Source: Thiotrichaceae bacterium (GTDB lineage: Bacteria > Pseudomonadota > Gammaproteobacteria > Thiotrichales > Thiotrichaceae). From it: a stretch of 13,801 nt of DNA. Positions within the stretch are counted from its first letter, which is position 1, and each line of letters starts with the position of its first letter. Under the pieces are notes generated by a model that worked only from the letters and a program-made list of their open reading frames with translations, had not been told where the DNA came from and searched no databases. A program made the position numbers and the translations under genes. The stretch covers positions 1 through 13,801 of the forward strand of contig JALVFC010000129.1 of the NCBI GenBank assembly GCA_027030285.1, written 5' to 3'. Positions 13,704 through 13,801 of this stretch are shown here, one piece after another.

Positions 13704-13721
13704 AGAATATAGTAATATACT
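13694..13721 (+). promoter_or_regulatory. strong sigma-70-type promoter for the gene starting at 13794
   Basis: A perfect TTGACA (13694-13699) is followed after 16 bases by TATACT (13716-13721). Transcription would start near 13728, giving a leader of about 66 A/T-rich bases before ATG 13794. It is the best promoter match in the window. Confidence 0.7.
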
Positions 13722-13793
13722 TATATTCGAATCTAATAATTCACCTTCTTGGATAAACATAATTAATTAATATATTTCGTTAGGAGAAATAAC

Positions 13794-13801
13794 ATGAAAC
13801 T
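13794..13801 (+). CDS. start of a gene cut by the right edge
   Basis: ATG at 13794 is preceded by an excellent AGGAG (13782-13786) 7 bases away and by a strong promoter. Only Met-Lys and part of a third codon are in the window, so the product cannot be identified. Confidence 0.65.

Overview
This is a replication-origin neighbourhood of a bacterial chromosome, most likely from a gammaproteobacterium of moderately low GC content. The evidence is the minus-strand block dnaA-dnaN-recF-gyrB, a dedicated glutaminyl-tRNA synthetase, a three-subunit proton-translocating transhydrogenase, a MetA-type homoserine acyltransferase, and ParB-type parS palindromes close to dnaA. I cannot place it to genus. 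I see no insertion sequences, CRISPR arrays, tRNAs or rRNAs.

Layout. Positions 1-5613 carry, on the minus strand, gyrB (cut by the left edge after 543 codons), recF, dnaN and dnaA. Two parS 16-mers lie at the recF 3' end and just beyond it. The dnaN-dnaA gap (4061-4269) holds three perfect DnaA boxes, near-matches, an AT-rich stretch and a DnaA-trio-like run, and is the best oriC candidate. To the right, on the plus strand, are an orphan RskA-like membrane-anchored protein (5865-6398) and glnS (6542-8221). The 436-base glnS-pntB gap holds a second group of three perfect DnaA boxes, a consensus IHF site, several GATC sites and three inverted repeats. Then comes the minus-strand operon pntAa-pntAb-pntB (11460-8658), with each gene overlapping the next by one base. 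A divergent plus-strand pair follows: an unrecognised P-loop protein (11735-12583) and a MetA-family acyltransferase (12587-13651), 3 bases apart. At the right edge a strong promoter and ribosome binding site precede a new gene of which only the first codons are present.

How it fits together. DnaA, the clamp DnaN, RecF and gyrase B, together with their own cis sites (DnaA boxes, unwinding element, parS), form the initiation, repair and segregation core. The flanking genes are metabolic. The most noteworthy points are the second DnaA-box cluster about 4 kb from the first, the close parS pair with one copy inside the recF coding sequence, the orphan RskA-like protein beside dnaA, and the P-loop/MetA operon, whose first gene has no function I can assign.
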